From positions 1-35,236 of the forward strand of contig MDYQ01000260.1 of NCBI GenBank assembly GCA_003024175.1: 35,236 nt of DNA, read 5' to 3'. Positions 11,281-21,915 of this stretch are shown here, one piece after another (position 1 is the first letter of the stretch; each line of letters opens with the position of its first letter). The translations under genes and the position numbers were made by a program. A model generated the notes under the pieces. It ran no database searches, was not told the DNA's origin, and saw nothing but the letters and a program-made list of their open reading frames with translations. This DNA is from Planoprotostelium fungivorum (Eukaryota; Evosea; Variosea; Cavosteliida; Cavosteliaceae).

Positions 11281-11396
11281 GCTTCGAAGTAAGATGATTA
11301 ACACTGTCTGTTTCCGGGAAATGTTAGGTCACGTGATTGTATGGTCTACAACCCATATGATTCACTGGGTTTTCTCCAGAACAAAGATGCATCATC
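11281..11396. promoter_or_regulatory. 116-bp divergent promoter with TCACGTGA site
   Basis: Lies between the start codons of the ZGRF1-like gene (-) and the small membrane-protein gene (+), so it must hold both promoters. TCACGTGA at 11329-11336 is a perfect E-box palindrome of the type bound by fungal Cbf1-like or other bHLH factors. No clear TATA box. Mirror: 23806-23921. Confidence 0.5.
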
Positions 11397-12097
11397 TATA
11401 TACGATATGCTGTCTACTGTTGTTCATTTATAAATGTCACTCCGGTGAGTTTCGACGGGTGATGGGATCCAACTGATTATGGATAGAACCCATGTATTTT
11501 CATGGGTTCCTGAATCAGTCTAATCCTGTTATATTGTCAACGAGGACACCCACAGATATGAGATACACTATTTCGGCTCACAGTAGAATCGATGTGTTGT
11601 TTCTGTCACACACCAACTATGAAAAATATACAAACCAGTCAGGTAACGTTTAATAGCTATTTTCGCTTAACAAGATGAAGATTACACCGTCATACCCGAG
11701 TTGACGAAGAAGAACGTTTACTTCGCTGAGGTGGGAACGATCTACTCGATGATTCGCTGCGATGTAACCTTCAAAGGTATTGAATCGAGCCGTCGGAACA
11801 CCGGAAGGAGAGACGAACAACACGATCTTTTGTATCATCAAGAACGGTAGAGCCAAGCCGGTGGAATTCAGGTACCTGATCAATTTTGACATCGACGATC
11901 GACGGCTCCCAAAATGGGCTATCTTTCTCCTAGGAGCAGGTAAAGTGATCAATTGAATCGTCATCTGAATCAGATTCCAGGAGCAGTCTTCTTGTCACTG
12001 TGTGTATTGGGAAGTATCATCTACTATTTCGTTTCCAAATGTAGAGACAGGAGATCTTATTCGCTAGTTGGTGACGGAACTGTGATCATCTCATAAA
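11397..12097 (+). CDS. Small type I membrane protein, unknown family
   Basis: Four introns (11459-11518, 11643-11674, 11777-11807, 11940-11980) give about 190 aa. The N-terminus M-H-H-L-Y-T-I-C-C-L-L-L-F-I-Y is a signal peptide. The lumenal part of about 120 aa is beta-strand-like, with possible N-glycosylation sites N-Q-S and N-N-T and a few Cys. One membrane helix (about 23 residues from A-I-F-L-L-G-A-G-A) is followed by a stop-transfer K-C-R-D-R-R and a short tail carrying Y-S-L-V, a YxxPhi endosomal/vacuolar sorting motif. I do not recognise the family. The topology and tail resemble cargo receptors or lysosomal membrane proteins, an inference from layout alone. The stop codon lies 21 bp from the end of near-perfect arm identity. 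The first intron's donor was chosen to keep the frame and is the least certain. Confidence 0.65.
11486..11509 (+). other. Perfect 9-bp hairpin inside an intron
   Basis: GAACCCATG, a 6-nt loop TATTTT, then CATGGGTTC, all within intron 11459-11518 of the small membrane-protein gene. The stem brings the splice sites closer together. The mirrored copy is at 23693-23716. Confidence 0.7.
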
Positions 12098-12118
12098 TTT
12101 GGTGGAGACAAGATGTAT

Positions 12119-12265
12119 CATGAATAGTCATTCGAAGAAAATGACCGATATGTCATCTTTTATTCAATCTGAAGGTGGAAAATGATCTGTCCCACTCACA
12201 ATAGGATCTTTGGTGTTACTAGACCACACGAACGACAGCCAAGCCAGAGAGCCGCTTAGTGTAGC
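12119..12265 (+). repeat. Diverged inner extension of the inverted repeat, left side
   Basis: Continues the homology with 22878-23083 over 116 alignable bases, with SNVs at 12168 and 12220 and a 31-bp block (12185-12215) absent from the right side. Beyond 12265 the two sides are unrelated. Confidence 0.9.
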
Positions 12266-12383
12266 TATATATTTCAATCGAAGGTAGAATTTCGTGATGA
12301 TTTATAAAGTAAGGATGAAGCAAATCCTCTCAACTATCGGCCTATCTCACTTCTAGATACTGTCTGGACCGGACGTCGTCCGA

Positions 12384-15300
12384 ATGATAATAGTTGGTAG
12401 TTGGTCCGACTTTCCAAGTCCGACTTTCCGGAAAAAAGTGGGACGAAGTCATGGGTATTGTAGATTCTTTCTCGACCCGTCGACAGGACGTCGACTTGAA
12501 CCAATCAGATCTTCTGATTCGATCAGAGATGCTAGGCCTTCTGAGACACCGCCAACAGATTATAAAGAGCAGTAAGATTAAATATCATACAACACCCTGA
12601 ATTGATCCTTAGCGGTGCTCACATCCACATCCCAAAGGCCCAAAGTTGCCTTTGCGAGGGGTCTTTACCTTTCCCCCGCCGATAGATGGACTTTGCAGCA
12701 TAAGCAACACAAAAATCAGAATCACAGAGTAAGATTGAATGCGATTTGAGTGTGAAGACTGAGTGATTCCAGACGAGACCCTTCACACCGCATTGGTCAG
12801 ATGTCTACAAAAATCCACCAGCCAAGGAAGTTGACCTAAACTCTCTGACACGCTTGGGGTATCGTCTGAAAGAGCCTGAATTCATAACGGCTGCTTCGGT
12901 CAATACAGCAGGACCCATAGTCAGACTCCAGAGCCTCTCCAAACTTGCACCCATACTTCACCTCAACTCGCCCAAAACCCTCAACCATCTCTCACCCATG
13001 GTAGTTGAGTCTCTCAACCAGTATGCCTTGGTGAATAGACCCTTTCTACTCTCAACTGACCGATGCAGTATTACGGAGCCAATAACGCAAACCACATCCT
13101 GTTATTGCGCTCCTTCGGTAGCGCTTGGTGTTCTGGTTTGGATTTCGTCAGTGAGTTGTTCTGTTCGGATCAGCGTCGTAACTCAACGTTTAGCTCTGGC
13201 TGGAGATGATGAGCCACTGAAGCAGAAATACTTGGACAATTTCATCAACATGATTCAACACTTTAGGGGTTGGCAGAAGCCTTTTATGCCGGTATTGGAT
13301 GGTGCAGCCTGTATGTGAATGTCTGATTACACTCTATTCAATCATCACAGCCGGCGCCGGTGTTTCTTTGTTTTTAGCTGGAGGTGCCCGCGTGGCCACG
13401 GATCAATCTGTCATCTCGTTCAACGATGCTGGTGATCGTTCACTACTTTCCTTCACTGAATTCATCAGACGATGGTCTCGTCCCTATTGGATCCAGCCAC
13501 TTTCTGGCCAACCTACCCAAGAACTTTGGAATCTTCTTGGGTGTTACTGGACTCTCCCTGCAGGGCAAGGACTTGGTGTAAGTCATAGAGATTGATCCTA
13601 TTTCACATCGAATGACTCTCCCAGTACCCATGGGATAGCCAATCACTTCTACACTGTCGACACAGTCCATGAGTTCGCCGTGGAGATTGGTAAGATACCC
13701 TTCACAGAGATTGAGAGCGCCCTCTTCGTACTCAGACTGCACGACGACATGTGGTATGGTGGGTAAAGATCAGATGCGTCAAGTACTCATCCTTGATCAG
13801 AGGCACCCAGAGAGACCGAGTATTCCAAGTACAGTGATGAGATCGATCAAGTTTTTGGTCTGTCGACCATCCAAGAGGTGAGAGGGAGAAGGAGAGCTGA
13901 GCTAAGGAGAACAGGTACTGACTGCCTTGAAAGAACATCCCATGCCATTTATGAGGGATATCCACCAACGTATTTCCCTTTTTGACGCTCAGTCCTTACG
14001 TGTTAACTTTGAACTCATGAAGGCCATTCAGAAGGATAATCTGTCCTTCGAACAATCTCTTGGCCTAGAGAAACACGCCGCCAATTATCTGATGGTGAGA
14101 GTGTGTTCATCTCTTGCACAACTCTGATGGTCTTCAAGTCCAGAGAATACTTTAAGACAAAGTTCAGCCAACCCAGAACTTTCGTGGCAAATAAGTTCTT
14201 CGAATGGAAAGATGCCATGATGCCTCTCAGAAAGAGAGCAAACCTCCTCCTCGACACTCCCTTGAACCGAAGAGAGTGAGTTCATTCACCCGAGACGATT
14301 CTCAACCATCCAAGGGAGGTGTATCCGTTCGTTAAGCAGTTACTGGATAAGGTCTTATCGAAGAGGAGAGTCCTGTCACCCATCGTGAAGGAAATGGAGG
14401 ATCGATGGGACATCAACACACTCTTGTCCTTTGAGGTACAATCATCGACACTCTACCCACTCACCTTCCTCAGAAGAGAGAACCCAACCCAGAGACAGTC
14501 GATTTCACCAAGCATGAATCGGTTGAATCCGAATTGGCAAAATGGAAATCCGGCGAGAAATACAACAAGAAGGTAGGAGACATCATCAGAAGGATGAGAT
14601 ATTTCATATCGTTAAGATAGAACATACAAGTGATATAAGACGAGAGAGTATGTATGAAGAGATCATGTAGATTTTGGTGACAGCGCTGCTGGAAGTCGAA
14701 ACAGAATTGAACACCTTGATCCGTCAATGGACTACCAGGACTGGACTGAAGCCTCTGTACAACCAAGAGGAAGAGCAGGTGAATCGATAGGTCAGAGAGA
14801 AACTGACAAGGACAGAATGCACTGATGAACACTCCCACATTCAACAAAACTATCGCAGACCTGCAGGTAGAAAGACTTCCCGAGAGCAGAGTCAATGAGG
14901 TTTTGAGACGTGATACCGTGTCCAGGCAATCCCCGACATTCCGCGACAGGTACTGGAGCATCGTATTCGTCTTCTCACTTTGTTCCATATGTTCTTCTGT
15001 AGTATTCCATCCATATGTTCTTCTGTTCTATCCCACTTGCTGACGTTGTGCAGCTACGGAGAACGTAATCTTAGAGCTAGAATCGTGGAGGGAGTGTTGG
15101 CCAACAACACCCACTACATGACAGTGGACGGTCTGCGCAAAGCCCTCATGTGAGAGAGATGTGATGATCTCTCTGAAGCAGAACAGACAACCCCTCGACC
15201 CCGTCATCACGGATGAGCTTCTCAGGAGATTCGATGATGTTTGCCAGGAGGCTCACTTACTGAAGCTGGAGAAGATTGGAACCGAGATGACCGAGAAGAT

Positions 15301-15642
15301 TCTTCACCGATTCGCCAACAGTGGAAAGAACGAAGAAGTCGTCACAGTGAAAGGAACGACCAAGGAGGAAGTGGCCGACATGGCAGCTGGATCACAGAGG
15401 CAGATGATGGCCAAGATGTTGACTGGAGAAGTTCGCAAAGAAACTCACACTGTCGTTGTCAACCGATCGTTACGTCAGCCGAGAGTTCGGTGTGTCATTT
15501 CTTATAGACGGGGTCTGACACACACAGACCCATCGAAGATGGTATCGCCCCTCCGTTTGTAGAGCCAGAGACCCTTCAAGAGGCAGATCACATCGAAGCC
15601 ATCCAACACGAGCAGGTGAACTCATCTTTCAGTGCGTCATAG
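12384..15642 (+). CDS. Ehd3/HIBCH-like enoyl-CoA hydratase-fold protein, possibly mitoribosomal mS47
   Basis: Many introns of about 37-47 bp, e.g. 13031-13068, 13151-13193, 13311-13350, 13432-13468. The core at about 12850-14100 follows 3-hydroxyisobutyryl-CoA hydrolase: I-L-H-L-N-S-P-K-T-L-N-H-L, S-F-G-S-A-W-C-S-G-L-D-F, D-G-A-A-S-G-A-G-V-S-L-F, A-R-V-A-T-D-Q, S-S-H-F-L-A-N-L-P, L-Q-G-K-D-L-V-T-H-G-I-A-N-H-F. The family's P-E and F-P-D acidic positions read N-D and V-P-I here, so catalysis may be lost. An N-terminal extension of about 150 aa and a long charged C-terminal extension frame the core. Fungal mitoribosomes use this fold as small-subunit protein mS47, so a structural role in the mitochondrion is a reasonable inference. 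The start is uncertain: ATG at 12384 needs a tiny intron to reach the open frame at about 12394. The end may be 15642 or the gene may continue. Confidence 0.72.
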
Positions 15643-15722
15643 CATAGCACATCATTCAAATATGTATTGTACATGACCAATGTGTGCGTACTACATAAGA
15701 AATCGTCACCATAGATATAGCC

Positions 15723-15757
15723 ATCACCATGGTTGAAAATAAAAAGACCATGGTGAT
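15723..15757 (+). terminator. Hairpin with AATAAA in the loop, possible 3' end signal
   Basis: ATCACCATGGT (15723-15733) pairs perfectly with ACCATGGTGAT (15747-15757). The 13-nt loop contains AATAAA (15738-15743). It lies 81 bp after the TAG at 15640-15642, which fits the 3' end of the Ehd3-like gene. If the two neighbouring genes are one, the hairpin would instead sit inside a 163-bp intron. Confidence 0.5.
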
Positions 15758-15778
15758 AGAGGAACTAAGAGGAAATAG

Positions 15779-18332
15779 TTTTTACGATACAATGATCCAG
15801 AGATCATGTGGGAGTTGAAGATGATGAAAGACAAAGCGAACGGACACCCCGTAGATTTCGAAGGAGTGCCCATCTATGGAGAGAACCATCTCATCGGGTA
15901 CGAAGAATGGGCGGAGGCAAGGAAGAAGGCACCCCCTCACTCTTACTATGACGTCACTATCCCCGTCGGCAAAGAGAGGGAGCAGATTGAGAAGGAAGGT
16001 CCGGGCATCCGATTCTACGAGAAGATGTACGAAGCAGGTGAAAGGACCAGGGAGGATAACTGACTCATCCGTTTCAGCCGCAAAAGACTTTCTCACTAGA
16101 CCCGAGACGCAGAAGTTCATTGATGAATACAACGAAAGAGAGGGTGCTCAGCTCACCCTGGCAGACATAGAGATCAATGACGTCAGGCCTAGTATCGACC
16201 TGCCTGGAGTGATCAGCAAGTTTCCAGTTAGGCGTCAGTCAGCTGCCGATGAGACTGTGAACCACGAGACAGCAAGGAGGGAGCCCACCGATCAGGACAC
16301 GGTCAGCCAGATCTCTGTGACAAGGGAAACGAGTCAGGGGCCTGTGAGCCAGGAAGGGAAGAGCCAAGGATCTGCGAGGAGGGAAGTCACGAGCAGTGAT
16401 TCCGTGGGAAGGGAATTTGTGGCCAAGGGAGCCATGGGAAGTGAAGCGGGCATCCAGGGAAGTGTGACCCACAAGGGTAGGGAATCTCTGAGCAAGGAGG
16501 CTGTGAACACGGAAGGAGAGAGTCTGTCGAAAGGACAAGGGAAGAGGAGCAACTACGTAGAAGAGGATGAACTGGAGGAGCCAGGCTTGTTTGCAGAAAA
16601 GGACGCGGAGGCAGATACAAAGAGATTGTTCACCATCCGATCCGACCCCGGCTTGTTGTTGGGCCATTATGAGCCCCTCATCAAAGACGACGTGAAAGGG
16701 GCAGAGGAGATGCTGAAGGATGCAGGAGAAGACACCACAAACGCAGAAGAATTGTACGATGACCTCGTTGATGACCAGGAAGCCAAAGATCGATTCGAGG
16801 CACACGTCGAGAAATGCAGAAACGAACTCTTCCCACCGAAGAAGGAAGAGGTGGTCGTGCCAATGCCCACAAAGGTGACGAAGAATTAGATTGTAAGCCT
16901 GATCGATGTAGATCGAAGAGAGCGATATCGACAATGAGTTCGATCTGTACAAGATCTTCGCTGGGGCTGTTTACGATTTCAGAAGCTCAGACAAGATCAT
17001 GGAGGGTGTGAGAGAGAGTGAGAACCCAGTGACGAACGAAGAGCAATCGCTCAAAGACATCATCGTCCCACCCCACCACAGAACTGACGCTCCCATACCT
17101 CCAACCGACGATTTCAAACCAGAGCACTCTGTTGAAGAGGTAAGACTGATATGCTTGGGCTATCTGACCTTCTCAGTTGTTGATTGATATTGGTATCAAC
17201 GATGCGAGGGTGAGAAGAAATGATGGGATGTGAGGTGTGACAAAGGTAGGTAAGAAAAGCGGCTTCCAAGGGATACGAGTATCTGCTCCGTGCTTACAAG
17301 ATGAGAGAGACGATTGCACAGAAGAAGCAACAGGTGCGTATGTGCAGAGGACTTCAATTAAGAGAAAATAGGACCACTTTAAGCAGACGGGCAAGATGGT
17401 CTCCCTGAGGGTGTTCATGCCCCAGAGACATCACGTGTAAGAGAGGAGCATTCGACTGTCAGTGACAATCACAGGTCTGATACCGTGTTTGACCCACAAG
17501 TGGAGCCTCACATGGCAGCGGCAGAGTACGCTAGAAAGCTGAGGAGAGGTGAGAGGAGAGACATGTGCGATGGTGACAGAGAACAGAGGCGTTCGAGGCT
17601 CAGTCGTTTGCCAATCCGCTACCTGCAGATCGGATGTTCCCAATCGATCCTAGACCCGTGGATGTTCTCAACGAAGAGGCCATGAAGAAGGACATCCTCA
17701 AGGAGAGGTTCGGATTCGATGAGGACCAGATGAACAAATTGTTCCAGATCATCAGAACAGACATCGACCGCAGGGTTCGTCTCTCCTCACGCAAGTCACT
17801 GACACTGGACAGGTGCAGCACAACCTGCCTCTACCCAAATTTGGAGGGTACTTGGCCAAGAGAAACCTTGTCGGCGATGCATTGAAGAGCGATTATGATC
17901 CAGAAGATGATCGAGTGGAGGAGTTCTTTGGTGATAAGGCTCTGAACGACTACATGAACAAGTTGGTCAAGCACTACGGCTACACTCACCCACTACAAGA
18001 GGATTCGTGGGACGAAGAGACGACGGGACCATTCCAGCACCATACTTATCCGGTGAGAGGAATGAGAGTGCTTTGATGACACGTCAAAGGACCCAGCATA
18101 CCAAGAGTGGATGGAAGATCTGAATCTGGCCACTTACGGATACAACCCAAGAGACGAAGGCATCGACTACTCATCCTTCTCCAACAACGACATCATTACA
18201 AGCAAATACGAGAGGGACAACAGAAAGAACCCAGAAGTTCTCACAATCTTCGACCTCACCAACAAGGAGATCATGGGCCCGAGGAAGAAGTTCACAACAG
18301 TCAGCACAGACGACGCCAGTTTGGCCGTATAA
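15779..18332 (+). CDS. Unrecognised large charged protein; separate gene or C-terminal half of the preceding one
   Basis: Roughly 700 aa over about a dozen exons with introns near 35-50 bp, for example 17781-17819. It is hydrophilic throughout, with no signal peptide or membrane segment. Residues coded at about 16240-16540 form a degenerate Ser/Glu/Arg-rich repeat (blocks such as S-Q-E-G-K-S-Q-G-S-A-R-R-E). The ends are better ordered: H-P-V-D-F-E-G-V-P-I-Y-G-E-N near the start and Y-G-Y-N-P-R-D-E-G-I-D-Y near the end. If it is a separate gene, translation starts at ATG 15806. If an intron 15616-15778 is removed, the frame joins the Ehd3-like protein without a break and starts here with F-L-R-Y-N-D-P-E-I. 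The stop is TAA 18330-18332. I recognise no domain; a mitochondrial role would follow only if the fusion is real. Confidence 0.6.
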
Positions 18333-18407
18333 AAAGAGCACAATTTCAACAAGTGCTTGATTTTTATTGATTTGAAACCCATCTTTCCCGCGTTTCAGCA
18401 CAAACGG

Positions 18408-20780
18408 ATGATCCTTCAAAACAGAGATCAGATGGAGGACCGCGGATATAAGATAGTGTCTGCGGCTTCGAGTTATATCCATCTATGGAATATAGGAGGG
18501 ACAGAGAAGGATCCTAAGCCCTTGAAGGAACTACACAAAAGTCATCCCTCCGATTCGGTTATCAATGATATGTGTTGGAACACCTCTTGTGAGAGACGAT
18601 TATTTGAGATGTTCTGATTAGAGCAGTCCAATTGTTAGGATCCTGTTCCAACAAAGGAACAATAGTGATTCATCACTTCAATAGCGGGAGACAGGATGAT
18701 TTGATTCGTTCTCCCAACAATGTACGTAATCTAGCTTCACATCAGGAATTAATGTTCAATTCAGGCGGAGGTATTATGTCTAGACATCACTTCAAGATAT
18801 GTGGCATACGGCCTGGAAGATGGCAGAGTGATCATACACGATTTGAAGACGAAAGCGGACATCAAGACGTTAAGTGTAAGAGAGAAGTCTGTTAGTCCGA
18901 AGAGATGAACCGAAGACAGATGCACAGAAGAGCTATCAAATGTGTGAGATTCTCTGGTGATCACATCGCCATCTCTGATGAGTCTGGTTGTGTATCCTAC
19001 TCGAACATAAGTACTGGAAAGTCCAAACTCCAATGGAAGAACAGCGCCTCAGATGCCGTGAACTGTCTTCAATTCAAAGATGGATACACCTTAGCTGGAT
19101 GTGACGACGGCGGATCGGTCTACCTTTGGGATTTGAACAGCAAAGGAGATGCTGTGAAGCATCATTTTGATAAGGTGACTCTCATACGCTTGGTCTCGTC
19201 TGAATGGAGCAGGTGCACGGCGCTCCGGTTACTGCAATTACTTTCTCCACGTTCAACTCATCCCATCTACTCTCTGCTTCTTATGATGGACGGATCATCA
19301 TCTTTGACGTGAATCTCAAGAAGGTAATACTACCCGATCCACATCCACTGAATATAACGCATCGTAGATTGCAGCTGAGATCGCAACGGAGGAGTCACTC
19401 ACTGCGATCACACAGTCATCTGATAAGATCATGATGGGAACGGCCAATGGTAAAATCTTATTTTACAGTATGAAGGGGTGCGATGAATGTGTTCTATCTA
19501 AATTGATCAACTCTCAGGCAACCGTTGGCTGTGATTCATGCTCACGTACCACTTGGCATTGTGAGACTATGCGTGCTTAATCCCCCGAGTCAACCCACAC
19601 GGAATGTGAGGAATACTGTATCACTCTTTCTGCTAATTACACCATTAAGGCCTCTGCTATGCCATCACAGATGATTACACCTGCCCCCACAACAGCTGCG
19701 TCAAGAGTTAAGAGGTATACAGAGTCTGAAGGCGTGCTTCCCTCCCGGTCTCAGGTGATCTTGCCTGGCGATCGATGGACAAAGCAGTGATCATCATTCA
19801 GATATCTGAAGACAGCATATTGACACCCACAAAGCCGAACGTTTCACGGGTTACAACGAACACAGACCACGGTAGAATATCACAATTATTGAGTGATCGC
19901 ACCTATTCTCGTGACAAGAATCTCAGTAGAGGAGTGAAGGTAACCGTTCAAAGTTGGATCATATTCACATCATACAATAGAATGCAAAGATAGACGCAGA
20001 TAGTGTACTGTCTCCCATAGCCTCTAGAACGGCATCAAAGATCGATTACAGTGTACCAATAAGCAACCCAAACGTCAAAAAGGTGTGGCAAAATAAGTAT
20101 ATGAAGGTAAACAACAACAGATATCCTTACCCATAGAGCCAGAGCAAGATATGCCTCCACAGATACGAGTGGTTGTAGCTACCACAATGCATCTCAACTG
20201 ACATACAACAGAAGACAGACAATTTCTTAGTCCCTACCTCTTACAACCAGACACTAGACTCGAGCATACTCAGGAACGACATTCCACCTTTTGAGTTGTC
20301 CGAGCAACCAACTGCCATCAGTCCTCTAGAGACGACAAACAGAACAGAAACAGTCACCGTGAGTTCCTATAGAGGAGGGTTCCAATGGATCGATGTGTGA
20401 CAGTTCCCAGGGTAAAACAGATCAAGTGACAGAATTACCCATATCCAATGAAAGCAATTCAAAACAGACACTGAGTAAGGAGAGTCGAGGAGAGAGGACA
20501 GAAGCACAAGTAGATGTACAGGCAGCAGTGATGAGGAACATGATAGAGGACATCATGGCACATTACATGACAAGACTGCACATGCAAGGACAAACAATCC
20601 AAATGGAAATGATCAGGCATTCCCAATCTGTACAGGTAGAGGTATATCTGGTTATCTTCATTAAATTACGCGTAGGAAATGATGGAAGTATTGATGGATG
20701 AGGTGAAGGAGATGAAAGATCGACAACAAAAGCTTGAAGAGGAGAATACGAGGCTGAGGCACCTTCTCAATCTGAATTGA
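18408..20780 (+). CDS. NEDD1-like WD40 protein (gamma-tubulin recruiter)
   Basis: The N-terminal half is a WD40 propeller. Recognisable blades include I-V-S-A-A-S-S-Y-I-H-L-W-N, L-L-G-S-C-S-N-K-G-T-I-V-I, Y-V-A-Y-G-L-E-D-G-R-V-I-I-H-D-L-K, L-A-G-C-D-D-G-G-S-V-Y-L-W-D-L and H-G-A-P-V-T-A-I-T-F-S then S-A-S-Y-D-G-R-I-I-I-F-D-V; the last matches the H-K-A-P block of NEDD1. A disordered middle follows. The C-terminus is a helix/coiled coil (M-I-E-D-I-M-A-H-Y-M-T-R-L-H-M-Q-G-Q and L-E-E-E-N-T-R-L-R-H-L-L), as in NEDD1's gamma-tubulin-binding end. NEDD1 tethers the gamma-tubulin ring complex to centrosomes, spindles and basal bodies. ATG 18408 or 18432 are both possible starts. Introns are about 35-50 bp. 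AATAAA at 20789-20794 follows the stop by 8 bp. Confidence 0.82.
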
Positions 20781-21728
20781 TCTCTTGGAATAAATAGTCA
20801 ATTTTGTCTAATGGATATGAATACAGAGAACAAATACAGAAACGGAATGAATACAAAGAAAGAAATAGGTGGAAGATAAAGCTTGAATCGTCAAGCGACC
20901 TCCTGGAATCATATCCATGTTGGATGTATGTCTTATCAGGAATTACAAGACACATCTCCTGCTATTATGTGCTTTGTGTTTCTCTTTGTGTGTGCTCAGA
21001 GCATGCTTTGTGTACACCTCCCACACACCTCTTTTCATCTGTACAGACTAAAACAACACTTTACAGACAGGGTTGGGCTGTTTTGCGATCGAGATATCGC
21101 AAAAAGATATCAAAGCGTAACTTGTCGAAAACGTACTCACTTTTCAGAGGCCTTCACTCCGCACAGGTAGACGTCTTATCGTATCATCGCCGTCTCTCAA
21201 TCATCGTATGGTCTGTCTCCAATCTGACTTATTTCTTTTCAGGTCTTCGGTCCGTCTCACGCATCTTCTTAGATTTCGTCTCGACATTCACAGGTGACGA
21301 CACCTTTGCAGTGTTACGACATCAACTGTTCCTTTATTATCATAATTTATCACATGGCGTGACCACAAGATGAAATCACAACTCACGTGCAGTTCTTCCT
21401 TGATTCCTAAATATTTAGTCACTATTGTTGATAATGACTACTCACCATGATTACTGTCAGAATAAGTTACCACTCAAAATTGACAGACTCAACTCTGCCC
21501 TTTGTCTTGGTTCCATATCCAGCGTTCCAATCTTGTTGACTGATTATCAATCTACGTAATTTACGCATGTAATGATGTTGCTGATTCGACTCTGATTATT
21601 ACCGATTAGATCATCCTCTACCGTTGGCTGGCAACCGTTGGGACGGCAGCATCCAATGCCTACTGAATAAATGATAAGACTGCCTAGTTATTCATCTGCA
21701 TGCACGTGTCTCCCTTCAAACTGCATAC
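20781..21728. other. Gene-poor stretch downstream of NEDD1-like gene
   Basis: It begins with the NEDD1-like polyadenylation signal. I see no ORF with family resemblance on either strand. Open stretches around 20804-21373 lack a credible domain or a consistent set of splice sites. Composition is AT-richer than the coding regions. I see nothing else definite. Confidence 0.5.
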
Positions 21729-21886
21729 ACATTTCGAAACCTGATCAAGTAATTTTTGACACACAATTCGAAATGTTAGCTGGATCATCAGCCACTTCAA
21801 ATTGCTAGAGAAACGGAATTGACATGGATTTCGAAATGTTTATCTGATAATGCTAATAAATCGAAAAACTACATTTCGAAATCCAT
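21729..21886. repeat. Cluster of four TTCGAA palindromes with a 16-bp inverted pair
   Basis: Four sites centred on TTCGAA lie within 158 bp: 21729-21740, 21764-21777, 21824-21839 and 21871-21886. The last two are exact reverse complements over 16 bp (ATGGATTTCGAAATGT and its partner) separated by 31 bp, so they can form a cruciform or hairpin. They could be terminal repeats of a small decayed element or protein-binding sites; the sequence does not say which. Confidence 0.6.
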
Positions 21887-21915
21887 CGCGAGCATTCCTG
21901 ACGGTTATTCCGAGG

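Larger units (their letters stand above)
1..12118 (+). repeat. Left arm of giant inverted repeat
   Basis: Reverse complement of 23084-35236. Outer positions pair with a coordinate sum of 35237 and inner positions with 35202, because the right arm carries one extra 35-bp unit. All genes and their translations match between arms; the only differences I found are at 2267 (synonymous), 2314 (intronic) and the 35-bp unit. I compared by eye and through translated ORFs, so a scattered silent SNV could have been missed. Confidence 0.97.

Noticed and set aside
11057-11476. 139-aa plus-strand ORF over the ZGRF1-like start
   Set aside because: It overlaps the DUF2439 exon in antisense and the first exon of the membrane-protein gene; only the segment from ATG 11397 fits a spliced gene.
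12384-15642. True 3-hydroxyisobutyryl-CoA hydrolase enzyme
   Set aside because: The fold fits, but the acidic active-site positions appear replaced and the extensions are unlike the enzyme, so I kept the broader Ehd3/mS47-like call.
20804-21373. 189-aa ORF downstream of the NEDD1-like gene, and a minus-strand candidate with possible exons near 21170-21310
   Set aside because: Codon content and residues look random, splice sites do not connect consistent frames and no motif is visible.
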